Shown: positions 25,084-33,887, numbered from the stretch's first letter. The stretch is 64,000 nucleotides of DNA from Alteribacter aurantiacus DSM 18675 (GCF_000429705.1 NZ_KE386941.1:1910781-1974780); one strand, 5' to 3'. Translations and numbers: made by a program. The notes: generated by a model from the letters alone, not told the origin.

Positions 25084-27723
25084 TTAATTCTTCAACTCAG
25101 CAATTCGCGCGTCTACTTTATCGCGCTGCTCGAGGTAATCTTTTTCTTTTTCACGTTCGGCTTCAACAACGGCTTCCGGAGCTTTCGCAACGAAACCTTG
25201 GTTGCCAAGTTTCTTTTGAACTCGCGTTACTTCTTGGTCAAGTCGCTTGCGCTCCCCTTCCAATCGCTCAATTTCCGCATCCAAATCAAGAAGTCCCGCT
25301 AGTGGCATATACAATTCAACGCCGCTTAATACGCTACTCATAGATTTTTCAGGAGCTGTCATGTCCACAGCCATTTTTAAGTCACTTGGGCGACAGAAGC
25401 GTTCGATGTACGTCTGACCACGCTCAAGCTGGTCTAAAATCTCAGCGTTATCCGCTTTGATCTGAAGCTCTACTTCTTTACTCATCGGTACATTCAATTC
25501 CGCACGAGTGTTACGTACGCTACGAATGATCGCTTGAAGAAGCTCCATGTCTTTTACAGCTTGGTCGTTAACAAGAGACTCTTCTTTCACCGGCCACTTG
25601 GCAACGGTGATGGACTCTCCTTCGTGAGGAAGGTGCTGCCAGATTTCCTCTGTAATGAACGGCATGAATGGGTGCAATAAACGTAACGTTTGATCAAGCG
25701 TATAAGCAAGTACAGAACGAGTCGTGTGCTTCGCTTCTTCATCGTCACCGTTCAATGGAAGCTTCGCCATCTCAATGTACCAGTCACAGAAGTCATCCCA
25801 AATGAAGTTGTACAACGCACGGCCTACTTCACCGAACTCGTACGCATCGATGTATTTCGTTACGTGCTCAATCGTTTCTTGAAGACGAGTCAAGATCCAC
25901 TCATCGGCGATCGATTTTTTCCCGGTAATGTCGATCTCTTCATACTTGAGACCATCCATGTTCATCAAAGCAAAACGGGATGCGTTCCAGATCTTGTTTC
26001 CGAAGTTCCAGTTCGCTTCGACTTTTTCCCAATAGAAACGAAGGTCGTGTCCCGGTGAACTTCCTGTAGACAAGAAGAAACGAAGTGCATCGGCACCGTA
26101 CTTGTCGATCACATCCATTGGGTCGACTCCGTTACCAAGGGACTTACTCATTTTTCGTCCTTCCGCATCACGAACGAGGCCGTGAATCAATACATCTTTA
26201 AACGGACGCTCGCCAGTAAACTGGAGGCCTTGGAAGATCATACGGGCAACCCAGAAATAAATGATGTCATAACCGGTTACGAGCACATCCGTTGAGTAGT
26301 GACGCTTGAAGTCAACGGCGTCTTCGTTCGGCCAACCCATTGTTGAGAACGGCCAAAGAGCGGATGAGAACCACGTATCAAGTACGTCTTCGTCTTGCTC
26401 CCAGTTTTCAATGTCTTCAGGTGCTGTACGTCCAACGTAAAGTTCCCCTGTTTCTTTATGGAACCAAGCCGGAATTCGGTGTCCCCACCAAAGCTGACGA
26501 GAGATACACCAGTCACGAATGTTCTCGATCCAGTGCATGTATGTTTTTTCAAAGCGATCCGGAACGAAGTTGACTTTTCCTTCTCCTTTTTGCAACTCAA
26601 TCGCTTGCTCCGCTAGAGGGCCCATTTTAACGAACCATTGTGTAGACAAATATGGCTCAACGACAGCGCCGCTTCGCTCGGAGTGACCAACGGAATGCAT
26701 GTGGTCCTCAATTTTAAACAAAACGCCTTCGTCTTGAAGGTCTTTCACGATTTGTTTACGGCATTCAAAGCGATCCATCCCTTCGTACTTCCCGGCTTTG
26801 TCATTCATCACGCCGCCTTCATCCATAACAAGGATGCGCTCTAGGTTGTGACGGTTTCCGATTTCAAAGTCGTTCGGGTCGTGTGCCGGTGTAATTTTAA
26901 CCGCTCCAGAACCGAACTCCATGTCTACGTAATCATCAGCAACAATCTCGATTTCACGTCCAACGATTGGAAGCTTCACTTTTTTCCCGATCAAGTCTTG
27001 GTAACGCTCGTCTTTCGGGTGAACGGCAACAGCTGTATCACCGAGCATCGTTTCCGGACGAGTCGTTGCCACTTCAATGTGACCACTGCCGTCAGCAAGC
27101 GGGTACTTCATGTGGTAAAAGCCGCCTTGAACGTCTTTATAAATAACTTCGATATCAGATAGGGCCGTTTTTGTTTGCGGATCCCAGTTGATGATGTACT
27201 CGCCACGATAGATTAGGCCCTCTTCGTATAAACGAACGAACACTTCATTAACCGCATCAGATAGACCTTCGTCAAGGGTAAAGCGCTCGCGGGAATAGTC
27301 GAGGCTAAGCCCTAGCTTTGACCACTGCTGGCGAATAAAGTCAGCATACTCTTCTTTCCACTCCCAAGACTTTTCCAGGAATTTTTCGCGACCGAGGTCG
27401 TGACGAGAAATGCCTTCTTCGCGCATTTTCCCTTCTACTTTTGCTTGTGTGGCAATTCCAGCGTGGTCCATTCCTGGAAGCCAAAGAGCGTCATACCCTT
27501 GCATACGCTTCGTACGAATCAAGATGTCTTGTAGTGTCGTGTCCCACGCGTGTCCAAGGTGTAGTCGCCCTGTTACGTTCGGAGGCGGGATTACAATCGT
27601 ATAAGGCTCCTTGTTCTCGTCTCCTGTAGCTTCAAAAAACTTTCCGTTTACCCAGTACGGATACCACTTGGCTTCAGTTGCCTGCGGATCATACTTCGGG
27701 GGCATTGATGTTTCGTTATTCAT
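25084..27723 (-). CDS. valS: Valyl-tRNA synthetase
   Basis: Charges tRNA-Val; class I synthetase with editing domain. 879 aa, the normal bacterial length. The HIGH motif is PNVTGRLHLGHAWD (about residue 47), the KMSKS motif is GRKMSKSLGN (about 525), and the C-terminal coiled coil (about 815-879, LDAEIERLEGERKRLDQEVT) that binds the tRNA is complete. Expression is set by the T-box leader at 27780-28040. It keeps its Bacillus position next to ysxE and folC, although a small ABC exporter now separates it from ysxE. Confidence 0.98.
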   Translation of the reverse strand: MNNETSMPPKYDPQATEAKWYPYWVNGKFFEATGDENKEPYTIVIPPPNVTGRLHLGHAWDTTLQDILIRTKRMQGYDALWLPGMDHAGIATQAKVEGKMREEGISRHDLGREKFLEKSWEWKEEYADFIRQQWSKLGLSLDYSRERFTLDEGLSDAVNEVFVRLYEEGLIYRGEYIINWDPQTKTALSDIEVIYKDVQGGFYHMKYPLADGSGHIEVATTRPETMLGDTAVAVHPKDERYQDLIGKKVKLPIVGREIEIVADDYVDMEFGSGAVKITPAHDPNDFEIGNRHNLERILVMDEGGVMNDKAGKYEGMDRFECRKQIVKDLQDEGVLFKIEDHMHSVGHSERSGAVVEPYLSTQWFVKMGPLAEQAIELQKGEGKVNFVPDRFEKTYMHWIENIRDWCISRQLWWGHRIPAWFHKETGELYVGRTAPEDIENWEQDEDVLDTWFSSALWPFSTMGWPNEDAVDFKRHYSTDVLVTGYDIIYFWVARMIFQGLQFTGERPFKDVLIHGLVRDAEGRKMSKSLGNGVDPMDVIDKYGADALRFFLSTGSSPGHDLRFYWEKVEANWNFGNKIWNASRFALMNMDGLKYEEIDITGKKSIADEWILTRLQETIEHVTKYIDAYEFGEVGRALYNFIWDDFCDWYIEMAKLPLNGDDEEAKHTTRSVLAYTLDQTLRLLHPFMPFITEEIWQHLPHEGESITVAKWPVKEESLVNDQAVKDMELLQAIIRSVRNTRAELNVPMSKEVELQIKADNAEILDQLERGQTYIERFCRPSDLKMAVDMTAPEKSMSSVLSGVELYMPLAGLLDLDAEIERLEGERKRLDQEVTRVQKKLGNQGFVAKAPEAVVEAEREKEKDYLEQRDKVDARIAELKN

Positions 27724-27779
27724 GTTTATTCCTCCTTAAAAAAATTTGGCGTTATGTGTGTTTGGCTTCTGCGGAAATA

Positions 27780-28040
27780 CAAAAAAGCCCCCTTCGTCAA
27801 AGGACGAAGAGAGCTGACGCTTCTCGCGGTACCACCTTTGTTTACACCGGCAGAAAAAATCCCAGCGTACACTCAAGTGACCATAACGGGGTCTGCCGGC
27901 TTTTACTACTAACGAACAGGCGTTCACAAAAGCAACTCCGGGGCGACCTTCCATCCTTACATCCAAGAAAGCCTTTCAGCAAATGGCCTTCCTCTCTGGT
28001 GGGTTCACGATGTACTCTTCCCCATCACGGTTATTAACTA
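27780..28040 (-). ncRNA. T-box leader of valS
   Basis: On the minus strand the T-box core AAAGGTGGTACCGCGAGAAG (27820-27839) is followed by a 12-bp terminator (GCUCUCUUCGUC / GACGAAGGGGGC, then six U, 27780-27814) and the valS ATG about 55 nt later. The upstream part holds the stem I region with AG-rich motifs. GUC (27945-27947), followed by a purine, is a plausible valine specifier codon. Uncharged tRNA-Val should stabilise the antiterminator and allow transcription. The specifier choice is an inference. Confidence 0.92.
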
Positions 28041-28045
28041 TCGTT

Positions 28046-28074
28046 ATTTTACTCTAAGCCTTGGCAACTTTCAA
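28046..28074 (-). promoter_or_regulatory. SigA promoter of the valS leader
   Basis: Minus-strand TTGAAA (28069-28074), exactly 17 bp, TAAAAT (28046-28051); start expected near 28039. The -35 overlaps the last codons of the ABC ATPase gene, so valS has its own promoter with no dedicated spacer. Confidence 0.7.
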
Positions 28075-28790
28075 TAGGCAGACGCACAATCTTTACATTC
28101 ATCATCGTCTGGATCTGACTTTCTTATACTCTTCTTTGTTAAAATGCCTTCCCGCATATCGTACACATCGGTGGCAAACCGCACTCCAATTGGGTCATGG
28201 GTTGCCACGACGACGGTTTTTCCTCTCAAAAACCATTTGTGCAAGTGGGAAAAAATAAGGAGGCTGTTTTCAGGATCCAAGGAAGCAGTAGGCTCGTCAG
28301 CAAATAAAACAGCCGGATCCAACATCAGCCCCCGGGCCAATCCTACACGCCGCTGCTCACCACCACTCATTTGAAAAGGCAGATGGTCGATCCGCTCCTT
28401 TAATCCCACCTCTTCCAAAAGGGCACGTCCTCTTTCCACTTCTTCTGTGGTTACGTTTTTCATCAACGCTAACGGAAGTAATACGTTATCAAGAGCCGAT
28501 AACGTTGGGTGAAGTCTCGGGTACTGATGGACAAAGCCGAACGTATGTAACCGAACACGAGCCCGCTCCTTCTCCGTCTGTACTTCGTTTCCATTTAAGA
28601 GCACCTTTCCTTCCGTTGGTTCCTCTAACAAACCGAGCACGGCCAACAGCGTCGACTTTCCACTCCCAGACGGTCCAGTAATGACGGTAAACGTCTGTTC
28701 ACGAACAACCATGTCAGCCCTTTTAACTGCAGTGACCACGTGATGGCGATCCAAGCGATACGTTTTTTTCACATTGGCACGAATCATCAA
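28071..28790 (-). CDS. ABC exporter ATP-binding protein (LolD/MacB type)
   Basis: 239 aa. Walker A is GPSGSGKSTLL, the signature is MSGGEQRRVGLARGL, Walker B is AVLFADEPTASLDPE, and the H-loop is VVATHDP. This is the MacB/LolD/FtsE branch that works with FtsX-like permeases. An added C-terminal tail, SDPDDDECKDCASAY, carries a CxxC pair beyond the normal end of the domain. It overlaps the permease gene by 4 bp. The substrate is unknown. Confidence 0.85.
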   Translation of the reverse strand: MMIRANVKKTYRLDRHHVVTAVKRADMVVREQTFTVITGPSGSGKSTLLAVLGLLEEPTEGKVLLNGNEVQTEKERARVRLHTFGFVHQYPRLHPTLSALDNVLLPLALMKNVTTEEVERGRALLEEVGLKERIDHLPFQMSGGEQRRVGLARGLMLDPAVLFADEPTASLDPENSLLIFSHLHKWFLRGKTVVVATHDPIGVRFATDVYDMREGILTKKSIRKSDPDDDECKDCASAY

Positions 28791-29977
28791 CTCTCACCTT
28801 CCCGCACCATCCGATAAGGCTTTTGCTTGTAAAGGGATCGCAGACACAGACCAGAACCGAATAGGGAAATCAACATCGTTACTGCCATTGTGATTCCTCC
28901 TTGAAAAAACAAATCCGTTTTTTTAGGTAAAACAAGCGGAAGCTCACTCCAGGCATACAAAAGCGTCTGGTGATCGTACAAGAGACCGAGACTTGCACAA
29001 ATCCCAATCACAGACCCGGCACCTGTGACTACAATCACTTCATACAAAATGAGCTGAACGGACTTCCCCGTTGGAATCCCCATCACCCGGTACATCCCGA
29101 TCTCCTTTTTCCGCTCGGTTAACATGGCAGAATACAAGGTAATCGACTGAAGCATATTCGTCACGACCACAAGACCGATTAAGGCATAAACTACATTTCG
29201 GAGGGGACGCACGTACGAGGCCACCTCTTTTTTGACACCCGAACCATAATGAACGTTCGTTTCCGGAAAACGGCGGGTAATAGCCCTTCCAATCTCCGTC
29301 ACACGATCAGCTTCTGCTTTTACAAAAATAGCTGAGATCGCATCTTCTTGGATGTGTACATCGAGCACCTTGTTTTTAATCATCTCATGGGCACTCCCAA
29401 GGGTCATGTAGATGGTTTCGTCCACCTTTGTCCCTGTCGGAAATAACACATTTTTCACAGCAAAAAGCTTATAGAACAGCTTCACCTTCTCTTGTATAAC
29501 CTCATCTTCCACATGAAAAAGAAACCGATCTCCACCCGCTTTGGTACCAATCACCACTTCCCCGTCCTCCAGCGGATCGGATTTCACCATAAACGAAGAC
29601 AAAGTAAAGTCCCGACTAGGATCAAAAGCGACGATCGGAAAGTCTCCTTCCGTCCCGCAACAAATAGTGGAAACCGTAGACAAATAGAGTTCAGGCGCTA
29701 CCACCTCGACGCCCTCCAATCCTTCTACAAAAGGCAGAAGCTCATCGCCCGGTAGCACGTGGCGTCCGTAAGGCTCGTTCACATCTTCTTTTGAATGAGT
29801 CACAATCAGATCCGCACCGACTCTCCCTTCTGTCGTTTGCACGCTTTTTTCTATGCTGTTAAGAAAATAGACACTTGAAAATAAGATGAAGGCGGTCAGG
29901 GCCGTTCCTGCCATTAGCAAAAGAGTTCGGCCTGGATTTCTCCGCATGTTTTGCTTTACTACATGCCATTTATTCAT
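28787..29977 (-). CDS. FtsX-like ABC exporter permease with CC motif
   Basis: 396 aa. One N-terminal membrane helix (about residues 20-40), a large extracytoplasmic MacB-type domain (about 45-255) and three C-terminal helices (about 262-380), the FtsX/MacB layout. The extracytoplasmic domain carries STICCGTEGDFPIVAFDP; an adjacent cysteine pair there is unusual and may bind metal or form a disulphide. With the Cys-tailed ATPase it suggests metal or redox related export; this is inference only. It begins 5 bp after the 34-codon ORF at 29983-30087. Confidence 0.8.
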   Translation of the reverse strand: MNKWHVVKQNMRRNPGRTLLLMAGTALTAFILFSSVYFLNSIEKSVQTTEGRVGADLIVTHSKEDVNEPYGRHVLPGDELLPFVEGLEGVEVVAPELYLSTVSTICCGTEGDFPIVAFDPSRDFTLSSFMVKSDPLEDGEVVIGTKAGGDRFLFHVEDEVIQEKVKLFYKLFAVKNVLFPTGTKVDETIYMTLGSAHEMIKNKVLDVHIQEDAISAIFVKAEADRVTEIGRAITRRFPETNVHYGSGVKKEVASYVRPLRNVVYALIGLVVVTNMLQSITLYSAMLTERKKEIGMYRVMGIPTGKSVQLILYEVIVVTGAGSVIGICASLGLLYDHQTLLYAWSELPLVLPKKTDLFFQGGITMAVTMLISLFGSGLCLRSLYKQKPYRMVREGES

Positions 29978-29982
29978 CCCAG

Positions 29983-30087
29983 TCAGTCGTGATCTTTAGC
30001 CATGATGATGCGTACGACCTTTACCCCGAGCCACCCTAAGCAGCCAAGCCACATGAGCTCGTAAAACACAAATGGTGATGATAACAT
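29983..30087 (-). CDS. Candidate 34-aa membrane peptide
   Basis: A minus-strand frame too short for usual gene finding: starts MLSSPFVFYELMWLGCLGWL, continues GVKVVRIIMAKDHD. It has an AAAGGA site about 9 nt before its ATG, one hydrophobic helix (about residues 5-28) with one Cys, a charged end, and a stop 5 bp before the permease ATG, whose own ribosome site is weak. That arrangement suggests translational coupling. A different 62-codon frame overlapping it (29996-30184) looks less gene-like. No family is recognised. Confidence 0.5.
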   Translation of the reverse strand: MLSSPFVFYELMWLGCLGWLGVKVVRIIMAKDHD

Positions 30088-30213
30088 GGACAATCAATCC
30101 TTTCCATCCTTCTTTTTCCTTAGGGTGTTCAACCAAAGGCTTCCTATACACACTTGAAGTGCCTAGTGCATAAACTGACAGCAAACAGTGTACGGAAAAA
30201 AGGAGACGATCGT

Positions 30214-30408
30214 ATGTCCAAACCGTTTAGTCGAGTACGTCTGCCTTTGTGGGGACGAAGAATCATCGATGCCTTTTATCAATGCCTCTTGCCCATCATC
30301 TTCTTTCAACTGATCCGCACCCTTTTGTTCCCGAGTACGTTTGATGTCATCTTACTTGCGACTCTCGCCATCTTCTATTTTTCAACAGCCTATGGTTGGT
30401 TTCAATAA
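30214..30408 (+). CDS. Small membrane protein, unknown
   Basis: 64 aa from the ATG at 30214, chosen because AAAGGAG lies 9-10 nt upstream; the frame reaches back to 30154 without a ribosome site. A basic start (MSKPFSRVRLPLWGRR) is followed by two hydrophobic segments (about 20-38 and 43-60). A factor-independent terminator follows. Divergent from the exporter operon. Similar-sized two-helix proteins of unknown role are common in Bacillaceae. Confidence 0.65.
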   Translation: MSKPFSRVRLPLWGRRIIDAFYQCLLPIIFFQLIRTLLFPSTFDVILLATLAIFYFSTAYGWFQ

Positions 30409-30410
30409 CA

Positions 30411-30450
30411 AACGAGCGACCTGAAGTTCATTTGGGAAGCTCGTTTTTTG
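30411..30450 (+). terminator. Intrinsic terminator of the 64-aa gene
   Basis: ACGAGC (30412-30417) pairs with GCTCGT (30439-30444), with partial inner pairing, then TTTTTTG. It is directly after the stop codon. Confidence 0.65.
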
Positions 30451-30496
30451 TTTTCACTTAACACGACACAAGAAGATGGAGGATCCTTCGACTATC

Positions 30497-30612
30497 GGAA
30501 GATCCACTTATTTTTCGTTTGTCCGAGTTATTCCACGTTTGATCCACTTATTTTTCGTTAGTCCGAGTTATTCCACGTTTGATCCACTTATTTTAATTTT
30601 AGCTGAGTTAGC
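30497..30612. repeat. Tandem 40-bp repeat array 4 (alternating half-units)
   Basis: Half-units GATCCACTTATTTTTCG and GTCCGAGTTATTCCACG alternate; TCC cores at 30503, 30522, 30543, 30562 and 30583 give the same 19/21 spacing as array 1 at 64-204. It lies about 50 bp past the ysxE terminator. No gene is seen in 30451-30685. Confidence 0.85.
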
Positions 30613-30660
30613 TCCTCCAGCACCTATGCAACTCCACCCAAATAGCCCCCCAATCCCAAA

Positions 30661-30691
30661 CAAAAAAGGACGATCCTCACTCGGATCATCC
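30661..30691 (-). terminator. Intrinsic terminator of ysxE
   Basis: Minus-strand GGATGATCC and GGATCGTCC form a 9-bp stem, then six T. The 5' arm overlaps the last codons of ysxE. A G-rich stretch (GGGATTGGGGGGC) follows on the transcript strand. Confidence 0.85.
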
Positions 30692-31714
30692 CCATTGTTG
30701 GTCTTCCGGTTCTTCTCGAAACAACGTCTCCTGCAACCGATGAACCCTGTTCAACGAAAGGATCCGTCGTTCAAGGTGCGTCACAAGCTGAAGCTGCGTT
30801 TGTTCCCTCTTTTCGTTAAGGTATAAGTCCACAGAATGAAAGATACTCTCAGGGAACGACAGGTAGCTCATGAGCAAATGACGCTCTTCATCAAACAATT
30901 CGAAATGCCGTTCGTACGTGCCTAGCCAATGAATCCCTTCACTCGTATCCCAAGGCCGCGTTTGGAAATAATGGCGAAATAGAATCGCCAAATCTCTCGC
31001 CGGCGTATCAAGCACGGCTCTTTCAAAGTTTAAGAAGTACCCTGATCCGTATTGATCAAACAAAACATGACTCGTGTTTAACCGCCCATGACATAAGACG
31101 CTTCGAAAGCCTTTTTTCTCTTTACAGATATCCACCCACGATGAGAGGTGCTCTTCGGCCGACTCCGCCATTTGCACCATTCTGTGGAAGTGGGTGAGAA
31201 ACGTAAGCTCAAATGGGGACATGTACTGATGCGTCTCAATTTTGTCCGCGAACCTTTCCATTTCAAGCCGTCTGAGTTCCCACCGGCGTTTCAGCGTATC
31301 AAAGCTTTGTTGAATCACGTCTTCAGAATACTCCTGATTTTTCTCCGTAAGACCATGCAACTTCGCAATTTCCTCTAAAATGACATCTTCTTTACTCACC
31401 GGGTGTGTAAAGCGCTCCGTGTTTTCATACCAAGGCATCAAATAATACGCTGCATCGCCCCGACGGACGAGATAATCACCGTACTTTGTGGGTATGATCG
31501 GCACAGTGTAATGAAAGCCGATTCGCTCCAATCGTCTCATCACATGAATAAACCAATCTCCCGCTCCCCTGTCCATCGCCGTTTGCTTTAAGGCAAACAC
31601 ACCGTGATTGGTGTACACTTTGCGCACGTTGCCAAAGGTCTCCATTCGCTCGGGGTAAAGATCATAGTGAAAAAGAACGGAGCCTAAATGATCGAACGTC
31701 TTTGTGGTCGTCAA
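30686..31714 (-). CDS. ysxE: YsxE / CotS-family spore protein
   Basis: 342 aa with a degenerate aminoglycoside-phosphotransferase/kinase fold as in CotS, CotI and YsxE, proteins of the spore coat region. Visible are VFALKQTAMDRGAGDWF (N-lobe), YYLMPWYENTERF (hinge), IAKLHGLTEK, and SVLCHGRLNTSHVLF..GYFLNFERAVLDTPARDLAILFRHYF, a catalytic-loop-like stretch in which the usual HGD..N is HGRLN, hinting at loss of kinase chemistry. Gene order spoVID-(unknown)-ysxE matches Bacillus, where it is probably transcribed in the mother cell. Confidence 0.85.
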   Translation of the reverse strand: MTTTKTFDHLGSVLFHYDLYPERMETFGNVRKVYTNHGVFALKQTAMDRGAGDWFIHVMRRLERIGFHYTVPIIPTKYGDYLVRRGDAAYYLMPWYENTERFTHPVSKEDVILEEIAKLHGLTEKNQEYSEDVIQQSFDTLKRRWELRRLEMERFADKIETHQYMSPFELTFLTHFHRMVQMAESAEEHLSSWVDICKEKKGFRSVLCHGRLNTSHVLFDQYGSGYFLNFERAVLDTPARDLAILFRHYFQTRPWDTSEGIHWLGTYERHFELFDEERHLLMSYLSFPESIFHSVDLYLNEKREQTQLQLVTHLERRILSLNRVHRLQETLFREEPEDQQWG

Positions 31715-32628
31715 TTGGCCACCTTCTCTCTTTTTCCATCAAGCCACGTACTGATTGTCGTCACAAGAGCCCTTGACTGTTCCCACGTGTCATACATCTC
31801 TTCCAAAAGGCGCGTCGACTCCTCTTTCGTCTTCACATAACGGAGCTTTTCGACCGTTTTAATAAACTCCCATGGTAAGACTGCTTCTTTTAAGAGTCGC
31901 ATCATGATGGCATCATCAAAGCTTTCCTCTTCTTTAAGAGCAGTCAGCAGCCGATTGGTGCTCTCTTTTCCGTATACGGATACATATTCTCGTAAAAAGA
32001 ACGTAATGGATCGGTAGCCAACCTCTGGCGTTTGACCAAGAAACGACCAAAACAACTGTCCAAATATCTCTTTCCCATTTTTAACCGACCCAAGAGGATC
32101 GATGATCGGACATTTTTCAAGAGAAGATACTGGCAAGCGCTCGGCTTTTTTAAACCTCGTAATCGCTTCGTCCATCGTCTTTTTTAGAATCGATTGAACG
32201 ATAGGGTCAACTGTTTCAGGTAAATCTACGACTGCATGTTTAATCACTTCTTCCGAGAGATGCGTTCCTTTTGCATCCCGCCAATCCATGGTATAGCCTG
32301 TATTGATCACACCGGCGATGAGGCTTGCCAGCTCCTCTTCCCTTCCTTGATATGAAAAAAGGGACGTGACCTCGTCGTGCAAGGTCAGCCACCCCTTTGT
32401 ACAAAGGAAAGACATTTCGTGATCTTTCGTCCGAATCATTCTGTTTGTAAGACAAATGCCTTTGTTATCCAACGCTTCTCGCCATTGAATGTGCCAATTC
32501 ATCGTATGATGGTTTTCCCACCATTTGATCGTTTTGACACCTTTCTCTGTTCGAAACGTTTCCCCCGGAACAATCCACTCTCCAACTGAGAAGCCGTACG
32601 CTCCTTTTATTTGTTCAAGTTCAACCAT
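31711..32628 (-). CDS. Unknown protein between spoVID and ysxE
   Basis: 305 aa, no signal peptide, no membrane helix, no motif I can name. It overlaps ysxE by 4 bp and follows spoVID by 12 bp, so it is in the same unit and probably expressed in the mother cell during sporulation. The length, the aromatic-rich N-terminal half (WWENHHTMNWHIQWREAL) and helical C-terminal half faintly recall the CotS-like layout, but I cannot assign it. The gene is absent from this position in B. subtilis as I remember it. Confidence 0.7.
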   Translation of the reverse strand: MVELEQIKGAYGFSVGEWIVPGETFRTEKGVKTIKWWENHHTMNWHIQWREALDNKGICLTNRMIRTKDHEMSFLCTKGWLTLHDEVTSLFSYQGREEELASLIAGVINTGYTMDWRDAKGTHLSEEVIKHAVVDLPETVDPIVQSILKKTMDEAITRFKKAERLPVSSLEKCPIIDPLGSVKNGKEIFGQLFWSFLGQTPEVGYRSITFFLREYVSVYGKESTNRLLTALKEEESFDDAIMMRLLKEAVLPWEFIKTVEKLRYVKTKEESTRLLEEMYDTWEQSRALVTTISTWLDGKREKVAN

Positions 32629-32640
32629 AATCGTCCCCTC

Positions 32641-33690
32641 CTATGAAGAGGTAGGTGATGAAATTCGGTTAGGAATGTAGAGAATTTGCCCTTCTTCTAC
32701 ACGCTCTTCGTTCAATCGATTTTGTCTCATAATCTGACTTGAAGGAATCTTGTAACGAGCCGAGATCGTATCCAGAGATTCCCCCGCTTGAACGATACAC
32801 ATGCGAAGTCTCGTAAACGCTTCTTCGTCATCTCTCGCAAGCACCTTCGTGAGGTAAAGAGCATTCTCTTCTTCTCTTGTACCGTACGTTTTTTCTTCCT
32901 CTTCGGGCTCCTTTTCAACCTCTTGTTCTTCTTCCACTGCTTCATCCTGATAGGCGTTTGCGGTATAGCGCATATCATTAGCATGAGCATACGCATACAC
33001 GTCTTCCTGTTGTTGCTCCTGCTCCGCTTCTTCTTCGTAAGAATCCTCTTCTTGGGCTTCTGCATAACGGTTTAAATAAACCACAGGCTCTGAAGCCTCT
33101 TTTTCCTCTTCTGCTACATCTTCCCCGCGCACCTCTTGAACCTCTTCTTGTTCTTGAGGTCTCACCGATTCAAAATGGAAGTCTCTCGCCTCTTGCTCCG
33201 TTTCTTCTTCCGTTTCATCCACATAGGATTCTGCGCTCGCAAACTCTCCTCGCATACCACTAATGGACACGTCTGCTTGAAGTTCAATACAACCGTTCCC
33301 TGGCAAGTCATAATCAAAGGAGTCTACATTTACATAGACTTGATCCACGTCCTGAATTCGGCTTCTCGGAATTGTTACATCAATTGGAAACGGATGACGT
33401 ATGGTTCCTAACCCTTCATCTGATACACGCACTTCTTCAATAGAGCGAAAAGATACTTGCTCAGACAGACTTGCGTTTCGCTGTTGCTGGTCTTCATCCA
33501 CTTCATTTCCGGGGCTGTACTCTCCTGTTAAGACCAAATTCCCTTTTACCGTGACATAGTCCTCAGTCTCTTGAATCGTAATATCCGGATCCAATGATAA
33601 TGAAAGCACGCTGTCGATTTCCTGGCCGCGATTCAGCCACACTGCTTCCTGAATCGAAAATGATAAGGTTGACGCCTGTTCATTGGCCAC
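32641..33690 (-). CDS. spoVID: Spore coat encasement protein SpoVID
   Basis: SpoVID helps coat proteins wrap around the forespore. 349 aa: an N-terminal beta-rich domain (about 1-165, starting LSFSIQEAVWLNRGQEID, the conserved SpoVID opening), a very acidic low-complexity middle (about 165-285, mostly Glu with Gln and Tyr), and a C-terminal LysM domain (about 298-343, VQAGESLDTISARYKIP..ILYIPNRI). In B. subtilis it sits directly after hemL; here 24.5 kb intervene, so a separate sporulation promoter is expected in 33691-33850, but I cannot define it. Confidence 0.9.
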   Translation of the reverse strand: MANEQASTLSFSIQEAVWLNRGQEIDSVLSLSLDPDITIQETEDYVTVKGNLVLTGEYSPGNEVDEDQQQRNASLSEQVSFRSIEEVRVSDEGLGTIRHPFPIDVTIPRSRIQDVDQVYVNVDSFDYDLPGNGCIELQADVSISGMRGEFASAESYVDETEEETEQEARDFHFESVRPQEQEEVQEVRGEDVAEEEKEASEPVVYLNRYAEAQEEDSYEEEAEQEQQQEDVYAYAHANDMRYTANAYQDEAVEEEQEVEKEPEEEEKTYGTREEENALYLTKVLARDDEEAFTRLRMCIVQAGESLDTISARYKIPSSQIMRQNRLNEERVEEGQILYIPNRISSPTSS

Positions 33691-33887
33691 ACGCTTCTCC
33701 TCCTTTTATAGAAAAAACTCTCTTTTTCCGCTTCGCTCTAGGGTGTTCATTCTTTGTCCACCATGAATGAAAGACTCGCCATTCATACGTTACAACTCTA
33801 TGAGGAATGAGGGGGATTTATGCATTGTTTGTTAGGGTGAACAGGTTGGAGGGGCAATTGACGTGGCAGGGGGCATCATTCCCTTAA

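Noticed and set aside
29996..30184. 62-codon minus-strand frame upstream of the exporter permease
   Set aside because: It lacks a good ribosome site and overlaps the better-supported 34-codon frame.
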